Positions 55,101 through 64,000 of a stretch of 64,000 nt of DNA are shown in pieces. Made by a program: the position numbers and the translations under genes. Under the pieces are notes generated by a model that saw only the letters and a program-made list of their open reading frames with translations, was not told the DNA's origin and did not search any database. The DNA comes from Okapia johnstoni (lineage: Eukaryota > Chordata > Mammalia > Artiodactyla > Giraffidae): the NCBI GenBank assembly GCA_024291935.2, contig CM044306.1, forward strand, positions 23,023,501 through 23,087,500, in the 5' to 3' direction. The first letter of the stretch is position 1, and each line of letters opens with the position of its first letter.

Positions 55101-58100
55101 CACAGCAGCACACTGCTCAGGACACACTGGATCTCGGCACTTAGGTGGAGGCACGTTCAGCTTAGCCCCCAAACTAGACTATCATCCTGCATGTAGTTCT
55201 TTCCCTTCTTGTTCATAAGAATACTATGACCACTTCAGTCAAATGCCCTGTTGATACACAGCTTTTGTATACTATTCTCTCAGTGTAGCCATCCAAAACC
55301 CCATAAAAAACAAACAAGTTTGTTCAGCATGACTTGGTTTTAGCAACCCCATGCTTATTTCTTGAGATCACTGTCTTCCTTACCTTACTAACTGTAGCGC
55401 TGTTCAGTCGTTTGTTCTAGGGTTTTGCTGAGGATCAGTGTCTGTAATATTTCAGGATCCACCTGTGCGATCTGCCCAGAGCTGCCCTCTGGCTCCTCAC
55501 ACAGTTTGCTGCAAAGTCTCTGCTTACTGTGGAGTGCAGCTCATGTGGCCTCAGGGCCTGGAAACCCTTTAAGGCATTGACAAGCCTGGTTACTAACCTG
55601 TCCTGGGCTGCAGTTCCCGCTTTACCTTTTTTTCACCTTTTCCCATTTAAGAATCGTTCTCCCAAAGAGAAGCCAGAGACCAGCCAGACTGTGAGTGGTT
55701 CCCGGGGCTCAATGCCTGAGCTGTTCTGCCTCTTCCCGTCTCTGAGTGATACCCTTCTTGTTTCTGTACTTCCTGAAACCTGCTTTCCAAAGTCTGCTGT
55801 TGCTGCTGCTAAGTCGCTTCAGTCGTGTCCGACTCTGTGCAACCCCATAGACAGCAGCCCACCAGGCTCCCCCGTCCCTGGGATTCTCCAGGCAAGAACA
55901 CTGGAGTGGGTTGCCATTTCCTTCTCCAGTGCATGAAAGCGAAAAGTGAAAGTGAAGTCGCTTAGTCGTGTCCGACTCTTCGTGATCCCATGGACTGCAG
56001 CCCACCAGGCTCCTCCGTCCATGGGACTCTCCAGGCAAGAGTACTGGAGTGGGTTGCCAGTGCCTTCTCCGTTCCAAAGGTCTGAGGTATATACAAGTCT
56101 GACTCTGCATGGTGCTCTTTTCCTTGTGATCTATAAACTATAAGATGGCTTAGAGTCTCAGATTTCCCTGATTTCTATTTTACCTGTCTTCTGTTTCTTA
56201 GATCAGACCTAGGTTCAGAGTAGAGATTCCTTCATTACTTCCTCAATGTTCTTTATTTTCCTTTATTTAAAACGAAAGTATAGTAGAGTATATTCATTGT
56301 GGGGAAAATGAGAAAATACAGAAATATGGGAAAAATTCTTTAAGTGGAGCAAAAATCTACCCCCAGGAAATAATGGCTTTTAACATTTTAGCCTTTTCTT
56401 TTTAAATAGATTTTTTTCCTGCTATATTCATATAGAGAATTACATACACATTTAAGAAAAAGTAGGATTTATGATATTTTCATTCTCATTACATTCAGTT
56501 ATTAACTCTCCTAGTCTCGGTGATACTATGGGGCCATGCCTATCATCCTATAAAACTATAAATTCATTTAAAGTAATTACTCATGTGTGCGTGCACTCTC
56601 CTTCTCTCTCTCTCTCTATACATATATATAGCTCGATACCTAGGCTATTGTGTTCATGTGGTAAAGGCTGAGCATAAAGCGATCTAGACTTTTACATGGA
56701 GTGGGTGTGTCCTCCTTGTCAGAGATCCCAGCTCAGTGATGCTTCTCTCCAGACTGGTTTGGCATCTGGTTACAGCAGGAGTGAGCAGAAGCCCTTGTCA
56801 GAGCTACAGGAATAGCTGCGGGGGGACGCCCATGCCCACCATATAGGGGCTCTGGTCTAGCTGGGGAGAGTCAGCAGTGCCTGGCAGAGAGGGCTCCATT
56901 AGGTGGCACCTCTTAGTTACTGAAGCGCGTGTTTTTATAGTCTCGGTATCTTTACATTATTCTAGACTTTTTGATGGTTGGAAGATGGCCCAGTGGAGGC
57001 TGGACCAGCTGTCCTCACAGCCTGGATGGCTAAGTCTGAGAAAGAGAGGTCTTTGTAGGGTTGCTAACCTTGAGTAGGGTAGTGTGGGGAAAGGTCATCA
57101 ACCTCTCACGGGGAAGCAACAGCAAATAGAGGCAAAAAGAAAATCTGAGGCCAGGGGACTTGGGTTCTTTTCAAGCACCATGGGTATCACTCCGTCTCTT
57201 TTCTTCCAACAGATCCACAGACCAGCATGGCTGCCACTGCCGCTGTCAGTCCCAGTGACTACCTGCAGCCTGCCGCCTCTACCACCCAGGTGAGTGGGCA
57301 GTGGGTTCTGGGGGTTGGGGGTTGCACCAGCCTGGAAGGACTTGATGAAGCTGACATGAAACCACAACTGAAGCTTTGTAGTGGCTCACTATAACTCCCC
57401 AAGGCTATGAGACCAGGGAGGGTTCAGTTTTTCACTTTTTCTGACCTAAGAAACCAAGGCAGCTCATCTAAGGTGCAACAGTTGAGTTGGGGAAAAGCAG
57501 GATGCAACTCAAGGTCCTTCCACCAGACCCCACTGACTATACAAGGAAAACAGAGACTGTCCCTGCACCCCAGAGGCTCTTTCCTTATAGCTTTGAAAGA
57601 GCAGCCCTCCTCCATCGAAAATGTCATGTCCCAGGCACTGGAGAACACTTTTCCAAAGGGTTTATTTCTCCTGTCCCCCTCTGTTTGTCTTTCCCTCCTT
57701 CCCTTCCTTGGTTCTTCCTCACTTGATGACTCAAGGATCCTTTATCGCTGCGGTGGGGTTGAGGCTAATAGAGCTCCCTCTACAAGCTGAAGGTGATTCC
57801 AGGTCCCCATTAGACACCATTAGGCCCAGGGAGTAAGAGGGCAGCTCATGTTGCTAGTTAACCCTGTCAAGGGGTGCTTCTGGGGAGTTCCTTCCTGAGA
57901 AGGACACTTCCCACATTTTTTCCATTAATTCCTCAGTGGAGAAACCATTGGAGATGGGGATACTGGGCCAACTGCGGGGGAAGGATGCTGGCAGCCTACT
58001 CGTCAGGTGGGGAGGAGCCTGCCAGGAGGAGAGGATCCTAAAGGGTGGGGTGGCTGGGCAGCAGGCCTCACGTCTCACTCTTGGTCTCCTCCTCGTGTTT

Positions 58101-61100
58101 TGCAGGACTCCCAGCCATCTCCCTTAGCGCTGCTTGCCGCGACATGTAGCAAAATCGGCCCTCCAGCTGTTGAAGCTGCGGTGACGCCTCCTGCTCCCCC
58201 TCAGCCCACTCCACGGAAACTCGTCCCTATCAAACCCGCCCCTCTCCCTCTCAGCCCCGGCAAGAATAGCTTTGGAATCTTGTCCTCCAAGGGAAACATA
58301 CTTCAGATTCAGGGGTCACAGCTGAGCACGTCCTACCCTGGGGGGCAGCTGGTGTTCGCTATCCAGAACCCCACCGTGGTCAACAAAGGGACCCGATCGA
58401 ACACCAGTATCCAGTACCAGGCGGTCCCTCAGATCCAGGCCAGCAGTCCTCAGACCATCCAGGTGCAGCCCAGTCTCACCAACCAGATCCAGATCATCCC
58501 TGGCACCAACCAAGCCATCATCACCCCGTCCCCGTCCAGTCACAAGCCCGTCCCCATCAAGCCAGCCCCTGTCCAGAAGTCGAGTACGACCACCACTCCA
58601 GCACAGAGCGGGGCCAATGTGGTGAAGCTGACAGGCGGCGGCGGCAATGTGACCCTTACTCTGCCTGTCAACAACCTCGTGAACACCAGCGACCCTGGGG
58701 CCGCCACTCAGCTCCTCACGGAGAGCCCCCCTGCCCCGCTGTCTAAGACTAACAAGAAGGCCAGGAAGAAGAGTCTTCCTGCCGCCCAGCCCCCTGTGGC
58801 TGTGGCCGAGCAGGTGGAGACGGTGCTGATTGAGACCACCGCAGACAACATCATCCAAGCAGGAAACAACCTGCTTATTGTTCAGAGCCCCGGCGGGGGC
58901 CAGCCAGCCGTGGTCCAGCAGGTCCAGGTGGTGCCCCCCAAGGCCGAGCAGCAGCAGGTGGTGCAGATTCCACAGCAGGCCCTGCGGGTGGTGCAGGCAG
59001 CATCCGCCACACTCCCCACCGTCCCCCAGAAGCCTTCCCAGAACTTCCAGATCCAGGCTGCTGAGCCGTCACCTACTCAGGTACCACACTCACCTTTCCG
59101 CAGTGCTTCCTTCTCCTCAGCTCTAAATGGCTGATGCTCCGTTCCACTTGGCTTGCTTTCCTAGGTGATGCTGATGCATCTTCCCATCTGACCTCTGTGT
59201 TGGAAGTCAGGATCATTTGGGATGGGTAGTAAGGGCCCATTTCTGCCAGATCGTAGGGCTACATACTGCTTATCTTTAGAAATCAGGTACAACATGCATA
59301 TATACCTATATTTTGAAAATCCCCTTTAGGGGAGTCTTTTGGTAGGGGAATGAGTAGGTGGCAGATATGTAAAGTTCAGGGACTTCCCCTGGCAATCCAG
59401 TGGTTACGACCTTGTGCTTCCACTGCAGGGGGCACAGGTTTAATGCCTCGTAGGGGAACTAAGATCCCACATGCTGCAAGGCCAAAAAAATTTTTGCTTT
59501 TTTTATTCTAGAAGTACATACTCAGAATGATAGTAAGAGTGAAAAAATTCTAGTCAGAACCATAGAATTTGATATAAAGTAAGAAAACTAATGAGAAAAA
59601 TGCTAATCATTGTTAATGACAAAAGTTTAGAAGAGGCACTCCTCCCTAGCTTTATAGCAGGAACATTTAGGATAGATCCATCTGCGATGCTGACCTAAAC
59701 AGGAACTTACTTTTGGCATTTATTAGGGGGCTGTAATATTCAAATTTATATGGCTCTGCAGGGCAGCGTTTATACTTTGTGTAAATTTAGTAAAAGCCAG
59801 AGATTAGGCCCGTGTTGCAGACAGAGAACCTGAAACTTGGAGAAATTATTTATTAAGTATCCAGATCTAATAGAGCACAAATAACTGGATTCAACACAAA
59901 GAGCCAGGATTCAACTCAGATTTCAGACCCACACTTTTTTCCCCTTATTCCACCCTGGCTCACTGTGTGTTATGTGTGGCAGGGGCTACACTTAAAATTG
60001 TATGAGGATTTTCTTTTTTAGTATAAAAAACCAGCTCCTGCCATGGAGGAATTTATAATTCAGCTGTCTGTAGAGAGAACCAGGGCATCAGGGTGAGTGA
60101 CGACAGTAGGGAGTTGTGCAGGTGGAGAAGCACCCTGGGGAGGAAATCTGAGGCCGGCCCTCAAGTGCCTCCTCCCTTCTGGTATATTGCACACTGCCAA
60201 GTGGCTTTCTATGAATCAGTGTAATTTGTTACAGCACGTGTGAGCCTCCCTTATCAGACCTACCTTGATGGTGAAGAACTGAGGCAATACTGCTCGGGTG
60301 CTGCAGCCTCCAGGTGCCTCCCTCTCTTCCCTAAGGTCCCGGGTCTTCAGACTGATGGAGGCAGCGCTTAAAATCAGGTCCTCCTAAGGAAGTAAGAATA
60401 CATGTGCAGAAAGATTTAGCGCTACAACGTTATGTTTTAATGATGGTATGTTTCCTGAGGTACTGTCTGTTACCCAGCTAAAACCCAGCTATTAACTATG
60501 GATCTTCTAGGCTAATTCCAATCTTATCACTAAATAAATTCCTAAAACTGGGTCAAAGGATATGCCTATTTTTAAAAATGTACTGTACTCTCTATGAGAG
60601 AGGTTCACAATCCTCAGTCCTGAGGTCACATCTGGCCAATTTGTGTGGTTATTCACCATAAGACAGAGACCTCAAGACCTGTGTAGCCTAAAATATGTAT
60701 TATCTTCCCTTTAGAGAAAAAGTATGTTGGACTCTGCTCTATATTGTGGGAAAGAAAATGTTCTAGTAACAGAAACTTCAGATATGCAGAAAATAGCAAT
60801 GATTTGCAAAAGGGACAGGCACATACCAGAAAATTGAGGATGAGATGTGTACTTAATAAGAGATAACATGAGGTTTGTTTGCTTTTAACTGAGAAATATG
60901 GTCCTAAATAATCCAAGGATCAAAAATAACCCCAATCAAAAAAAAATAATAACTCCAATCAAAATCATAGCAGAATTTTTTTTTTAACAAATCATTTCAG
61001 TATAAGTTGCCATCTTGCCCCTGTTACTCCTGAATGTTTTATAGAAAGTGTGTTATTCTTATACACAAGGACATTCTATATATTAACAGCATAACCATCA

Positions 61101-63610
61101 AGCATACAAAACTAGCAAGGATGCACACTAACTTTTAATTCAGAGACTCTATTCAGGTCTCACCACTTGCCCCAGTGATTCCTTTGTGGCAAAAGGATCT
61201 CCTAAAGGCTGTTTTCATTTGTTCGATGAGCATTCACAGTGCATCTTTTGTGAGACCATCATTTAGCTGCCTTCTAATTCTTCAGTTCGGAGATTTGGCA
61301 TTATATTTTTCTATGCTAAGTAAACTGTTTTGTTTCAAATCAGCAGATAACATCTGTCAGCTTAGTGCAGGGATGCCATCAGCCCTGTTTGTCGGGCATC
61401 AGCAGCGGGCAAATGTAGGTATGGGCTAGTTGAAGAAGACTTGGGTGGACAAAGAGATCCCTATTTCTTCCTTGGGGCAGGGAGATGACATTGCATTGAA
61501 AGGTGGCAGGTGCCAGGGCTCTCAGGGGGCACTGACTTTTTCTCTCTGGCCCCTCCCAGGTCTACATCCGTACGCCTTCCGGTGAAGTACAGACGGTCCT
61601 TGTCCAGGACAGCCCTCCGGCAACAGCTGCAACTGCCTCCACCACCACTTGTAGTAGCCCCGCGTCCCGCGCTGCCCATCTGAGTGGGACCAGCAAAAAG
61701 CACTCAGCTGCAATTCTCCGGAAAGAGCGACCCCTGCCAAAGATCGCTCCTGCTGGGAGCATCATCAGCCTGAATGCAGCACAGCTGGCAGCGGCGGCCC
61801 AGGCCATGCAGACCATCAACATCAACGGTGTCCAGGTCCAGGGCGTGCCCGTCACTATCACCAACACTGGCGGTAAGGGAAGGCCCCTGGGCCGGGGCGT
61901 GGGCAGCGTGCCTGTGTGTCCCACACATAGGCCTGACGTTTGCCTGGTCCCTTCCAGCTTAAAAGCACGTTCCCTTGGTCCTTACAGCAGCTTTGTGAGA
62001 TAGTTTAAGACACATGTTGGCCCTTCCTGACAGCTAAAGACCTTAAATATGATGGAGAGCATAAGATACACTCAGGAAAACTCTCCAGCTAAAATATGCA
62101 TACAGAATAGTTTGGTGCAGACCAAAGACATGTTCAAGGGAGGCTCTGGGTAAAGGAACTTGAAGGAAGGCTTCTTGGAGAAAGCCTTAACTTAAGGTTG
62201 ATAGAAGAGAAGGGAGCCTTTGGCAGCAAGACTGGCTTGTATGGCACTCAGTTCGGTGGCAATATTTGGTAATATCTTCAGTATGAAAGCCTTCTTGCAG
62301 ATAATCAAACACTAGTTACCAAGCAAAAATGGTGCATTGCATTCTTTAGCTAGGTGAAGGGCACTTTTCAGAGTAGTGGAATCTGTCTGAATCTCCTCTC
62401 TTCATCCTTAAATGAATTTTGGGCACTTTACGCCTTTGGTTTAGCAGCTGGGAGGAGTCCACCTGCAGGCACTCCCCTGCTTTGATGGCTTTATGCAGGT
62501 CCCAGGGGACTTGATTTATTCCAGAGCACATAGCACTGTCTCTCCTTCTATGAACAATAATTCCTGGATGCTTTTCTGGGAGCAGAGTTGGTGTCTCACA
62601 AGGACCTAAAGCCGGAGGAGATTCTGGGAAAGCGTTTCAAGATAAGACCCAGGTGGGCAGTGTCTGGAAGTGACTTTAGCCTGTGAAGCATGGTGGTTCT
62701 GGGCATTGACTCTGAAGTTGACGACCTGGGTTCAGATCCAAGTTCTATAAGTTCTGGCTGTGTGACTGTGAGCCTCAGTTTCTTCATCTGTAAAAGGGGG
62801 ATGATAGTACCTATTTCATGGGCTTATGAAGCTTAAATGCGTTAAATACATTTACGATCTCTCAAATGGTATCTGGCACATAGCAGGCTGAAAACTGGTA
62901 GCCACTATGACTCTCAACCTCACCCTGTGCAGGAGGGCAGACAGGGGTCAGGCTCCCTCCTCTGCCCCTTTGGGCTTCCTCACCCTGAACTCCGCCCCCT
63001 GTCTTCCCCACAGGACAGCAGCAGCTGACTGTGCAGAATGTTTCTGGGAACAACCTGACCATCAGTGGGCTGAGCCCCACCCAGATCCAACTGCAGATGG
63101 AACAGGCCCTGGCTGGAGAGGCCCAGCCTGGGGAGAAGCGGCGCCGCATGGCCTGCACGTGTCCCAACTGCAAGGATGGGGACAAGAGGTAATTCGAGGC
63201 GACTGGCCGGGTGGCCAGCTCAGCGTGTGCCCTGTTCCCCAAGCCCTCCCTGGGACACAGAGAGGGGACGAGGCAGCGGTTCCTGCCACTGGCCTTCTCC
63301 CCTTCCTGTGCTCTCCGGCATGACCCCACGTCCTCTCTCCATCCTGTCCTGCCCCATCTCTCTACCTCCCGCTCTCTCTGCCTGTTCCTCTACCCCACCC
63401 TCAACCCAAATCCCAGGTCTGGAGAGCAGGGCAAGAAGAAGCACGTGTGCCACATCCCCGACTGCGGCAAGACTTTCCGTAAGACATCCCTGCTGCGGGC
63501 TCACGTGCGCCTGCACACCGGCGAGCGGCCCTTTGTCTGCAACTGGTTCTTCTGTGGCAAGAGGTTCACACGGAGCGACGAGCTCCAGCGGCATGCCCGC
63601 ACCCACACAG
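43118..63610 (+). CDS. SP2: Transcription factor Sp2 (six of seven coding exons; last exon outside window)
   Basis: Sp-family zinc-finger transcription factor acting in the nucleus. Known for Sp2: it binds GC boxes weakly and is recruited to many CCAAT promoters with NF-Y. Coding exons are 43118-43124, 57213-57289, 58106-59080, 61560-61872, 63014-63188 and 63417-63610, all with GT-AG borders and matching phases, giving 580 codons plus one base. The start MSDPQTS was chosen because exon 1 ends ATG AGC G and exon 2 supplies AT to complete Asp3. Residues 33-46 form the Sp box ([14 protein letters not shown]). A long Gln/Ser/Thr-rich activation region follows. Residues 505-510 (CTCPNC) are the Buttonhead box. 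Finger 1 has C527, C532, H545, H549; finger 2 has C557, C562, H575, H579. Finger 3 lies in the missing exon. Human Sp2 has 613 residues, leaving about 33 to come. No disabling change is seen. Confidence 0.97.
47996..48057 (+). repeat. Bov-tA SINE tail fragment
   Basis: 'GGGGAGTCCATGGGGTCGTA', 'AGAGCCAGACATGACCTAGC', then ACAACAACAACAAC: the 3' end of a 5'-truncated copy. Confidence 0.8.
48529..48735 (+). repeat. Bov-tA SINE
   Basis: 'GGGCTTCCCTAGTGACTAAG', 'TAAAGAATCTGCCTGCAATG' and 'GAGCCTGGCAGGCTACAGTC' identify it. It is nested in the older repeat. Confidence 0.95.
48968..49175 (-). repeat. Bov-tA SINE
   Basis: Reverse text: 'CAGTCCCATGGACTGTAGCC', 'TACTGGAGTGGGTTGCCATA' and 'TGAGCCACCACGGAAGCCC'. 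It is nested in the older repeat. Confidence 0.95.
50041..50547 (-). other. Unproven 168-codon antisense open frame with a hydrophobic segment
   Basis: Antisense to SP2 in intron 1. Its C-terminal third contains a 25-residue hydrophobic stretch beginning [12 protein letters not shown] and ending AVCYG (about residues 120-144), preceded by a charged region with NTT and NST sequons. I recognise no family. No promoter, splice sites or polyadenylation signal are evident. Probably chance or debris of an unrecognised element. Confidence 0.12.
50705..52000 (+). repeat. Ancient interspersed repeat, second copy
   Basis: 'TTTTAAAAGATTCTTCAGAC', 'GGAGGCTGGATTAGAGGTGG', 'GCAGTTTGGTGGCCAACCCA' and 'GGTGTTGGGTGGGAAAGATG' fit the same old repeat type as 48235-49480, more decayed. 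Assignment by eye is weak. Confidence 0.4.
52001..53754. other. Intron 1 unique sequence
   Basis: No repeat or gene recognised. An AT-rich run at 53165-53205 (AAAAAAATTTAAATT) is the only compositional feature. Confidence 0.5.
53755..53905 (+). repeat. MIR SINE
   Basis: 'CATTTATTGATTACCCACTC', 'CCTCCGTTTTACAGGTGGTG' and 'CACTGAGGCTGGGAGAGG' are MIR text. Confidence 0.7.
53906..54837. other. Intron 1 sequence, AT-rich, nothing identified
   Basis: AT-richer than its surroundings (notably 54130-54500). No gene or named repeat. Confidence 0.45.
54838..54953 (-). repeat. CHR-type SINE
   Basis: 'TTTTTTGGCTGCCTCACGAG', 'AAATCTTAACCACTGGACCA' and 'CCAGGGAAGTCCCA': a reverse copy. Confidence 0.92.
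55290..55784 (+). repeat. Possible CR1/L3-type LINE debris
   Basis: 'TTTGTTCAGCATGACTTGGT', 'GATCACTGTCTTCCTTACC' and 'TAGGGTTTTGCTGAGGATCA' resemble ancient CR1/L3 LINE text. The continuing open frame (55529-55936) runs into a SINE and is not a gene. Low certainty. Confidence 0.3.
55797..56071 (-). repeat. Bov-A2 dimeric SINE
   Basis: Two similar monomers in reverse orientation ('GTCGCTTCAGTCGTGTCCGA' and 'GTCGCTTAGTCGTGTCCGAC'). Flanked by TTCCAAAGTCTG (55785-55796) and TTCCAAAGGTCTG (56072-56084), a TSD differing by one base. Confidence 0.95.
56260..56700. repeat. Probable old L1-type debris
   Basis: 'ATACAGAAATATGGGAAAAA', 'AAAATCTACCCCCAGGAAAT', 'AATGGCTTTTAACATTTTAG' resemble old LINE 3' text. 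A (CT)n/(TA)n stretch lies at 56607-56630. Family uncertain. Confidence 0.35.
56701..57212. other. 3' end of SP2 intron 1
   Basis: Unique sequence ending in a pyrimidine tract (TCTCTTTTCTTCC) and AG at 57212. Confidence 0.6.
57213..57289 (+). CDS. SP2: SP2 coding exon 2
   Basis: 77 bp completing Asp3 and encoding residues 4-28, including an internal Met (M8 region, ATG at 57227) that could serve as an alternative start. Donor GTGAGT. Confidence 0.96.
57290..58105 (+). other. SP2 intron 2 (816 bp)
   Basis: GTGAGT...TTTTGCAG. Unique sequence; no repeat named. Confidence 0.9.
58106..59080 (+). CDS. SP2: SP2 coding exon 3 (Sp box and activation region)
   Basis: 975 bp, residues 29-353. Begins [14 protein letters not shown] (Sp box) and continues through the Gln/Ser/Thr/Pro-rich region. 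[10 protein letters not shown] inside it is a likely nuclear-localisation cluster. Donor CAG|GTACCA is weaker than consensus. Confidence 0.97.
59379..59492 (+). repeat. CHR-type SINE
   Basis: 'GGGACTTCCCCTGGCAATCC', 'GGGGAACTAAGATCCCACAT' and 'GCAAGGCCAAAAAAA'. Confidence 0.92.
60960..61260. repeat. Probable old L1 fragment
   Basis: 'ACAAGGACATTCTATATATT', 'ACAGCATAACCATCAAGCAT' and 'TTCAGAGACTCTATTCAGGT' recall a common old L1 segment. Assignment by eye. Confidence 0.4.
61560..61872 (+). CDS. SP2: SP2 coding exon 4
   Basis: 313 bp, residues 354-457 plus one base. Ser/Thr/Ala-rich, then the hydrophobic/Gln region [17 protein letters not shown]. Donor GTAAGG. Confidence 0.97.
61873..63013 (+). 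other. SP2 intron 4 (1.1 kb)
   Basis: GTAAGG...CCCCACAG. Holds diverged old-repeat text at 62120-62225 and a MIR at 62688-62895. Confidence 0.9.
62688..62895 (-). repeat. MIR SINE
   Basis: 'GGGCATTGACTCTGAAGTTG', 'GACCTGGGTTCAGATCC', 'CCTCAGTTTCTTCATCTGTA' and 'GGTATCTGGCACATAGCAGG': a well-preserved MIR in reverse orientation (TTCTTCATCTGTAAAA being the complement of its core). Confidence 0.85.
63014..63188 (+). CDS. SP2: SP2 coding exon 5 (Buttonhead box)
   Basis: 175 bp, residues 458-515 plus two bases. Ends [17 protein letters not shown], containing the CxCPxC Buttonhead box that precedes the zinc fingers in Sp proteins. Donor GTAATT. Confidence 0.97.
63189..63416 (+). other. SP2 intron 5 (228 bp)
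   Basis: GTAATT...AAATCCCAG with a long pyrimidine tract before the acceptor. Short enough that retention is possible. Confidence 0.92.
63417..63610 (+). CDS. SP2: SP2 coding exon 6 (zinc fingers 1 and 2)
   Basis: 194 bp, residues 516-580 plus one base. Finger 1 [10 protein letters not shown]...HVRLH has KTSLLRAH with Leu541. Finger 2 [10 protein letters not shown]...HARTH has the canonical RSDELQRH. Ends in the linker at ARTHT|G. Donor GTCTGC. Confidence 0.97.
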
Positions 63611-64000
63611 GTCTGCTTCCCTCCCCTGCAGCGCCCTCCAACCCACCCCCATGTCAGCTCCCCACCAGTGACATGGAGATTCCTGGCCTGGCCACGGTAC
63701 TGCCACACTGAGCGCAGGGTACAGACTGTCTTCTCGGGTGCAGGACTACCCGGGAGGTTCTCACAAGCCTTTCCTTTTTTACAGTGTTTCCCACAATGAG
63801 GTCACTTGGCACTACATGGCCCTGATGACTTCTGCCACAGCTGCATAGTTATTTAACAAGCACTGTGCCAAGCATGTTGTTGTTGTTCAGTCTCTAAGTC
63901 ATGTCTGACTCTTTGCAACCCCATGGACTGCAGCACGCCAGGCTCCTCTGTCCTCCACTCTCTCCAGGAGTTTGCTCAGATTCATGTCCATTGAGTCGGT
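63611..64000 (+). other. SP2 intron 6, 5' part
   Basis: Begins GTCTGC. Runs to the window end, the last 126 bases being a ruminant SINE. The final SP2 exon is beyond. Confidence 0.85.
63875..64000 (-). repeat. Bov-tA/Bov-A SINE, cut by window end
   Basis: 'GTTGTTGTTGTTCAGTCTCT', 'CTTTGCAACCCCATGGACTG' and 'CCAGGCTCCTCTGTCCTCC' in reverse orientation. Confidence 0.92.

Larger units (their letters stand above)
43125..57212 (+). other. SP2 intron 1 (14.1 kb)
   Basis: Donor GTGGGT, acceptor TTTCTTCCAACAG. The first 400 bp remain in the CpG island. From 43500 to 48230 the sequence is mostly unique or too diverged to name. Later parts hold old repeats, nested SINEs and MIR copies listed separately. 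No internal coding exon of SP2 is needed or seen. Confidence 0.85.
59081..61559 (+). other. SP2 intron 3 (2.5 kb)
   Basis: GTACCA...CCTCCCAG. Holds a CHR SINE at 59379, MIR-like text around 59800-59850 and L1-like debris near 60960-61260. Confidence 0.9.

Noticed and set aside
55529..55936. 135-codon plus-strand frame in intron 1
   Set aside because: Its 3' part is Bov-A2 SINE sequence and its 5' part looks like old LINE debris.
58316..58858. 180-codon minus-strand frame
   Set aside because: Shadow of SP2 exon 3 on the opposite strand.
1..64000. CRISPR arrays, rRNA or bacterial-type operons
   Set aside because: No regularly spaced direct repeats or prokaryotic gene layout; this is mammalian nuclear DNA.

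Overview
The window is ruminant (pecoran, most likely bovine) nuclear DNA. Two things show this: many Bov-tA/Bov-A2 and tRNA-Glu-type (CHR) SINEs, several with readable target-site duplications, and a single recognisable cellular gene, SP2. From memory of the human map (17q21.32), SP2 lies between SP6 on the left and PNPO on the right. The left two thirds of the window is therefore probably SP6-SP2 intergenic DNA. No SP6 coding exon is visible.

Layout. 1-42650 is intergenic: mostly unique GC-rich sequence, old MIR/L2 debris, young ruminant SINEs, microsatellites and a few possible regulatory patches. The most structured patch is an orphan CpG island at about 15.9-16.7 kb. It carries a hairpin-type inverted repeat, a G-quadruplex-type G tract and a strong splice-donor match. 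Two octamer pairs with identical spacing lie close to it (16887 and 18604). A solo retroviral LTR with a 4-bp target-site duplication (TSD) lies at 24005-24467. A nearly full-length class I (gammaretrovirus-like) endogenous provirus lies at 30900-39266 on the minus strand, with two LTRs, a 5-bp TSD (GATGC), and gag, pol and env all broken by stops and frameshifts.

42650-43500 is the CpG-island promoter of SP2, with four evenly spaced inverted CCAAT boxes. The SP2 start codon is at 43118, immediately after a two-codon upstream ORF that overlaps it (TAATG). SP2 then runs rightward through six coding exons: 43118-43124, 57213-57289, 58106-59080, 61560-61872, 63014-63188 and 63417-63610. These give 580 codons plus one base. 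Only the last exon (third zinc finger and C-terminus, about 33 residues by comparison with human SP2) lies beyond the window. Intron 1 is 14 kb and full of old repeats and nested SINEs.

I found no CRISPR, operon-like or other new multi-gene system. The observations most worth checking are regulatory: the CCAAT array and overlapping uORF of SP2, the twin octamer pairs, the orphan CpG island, and a 20-bp tract shared between the proviral leader and only one of its two LTRs.
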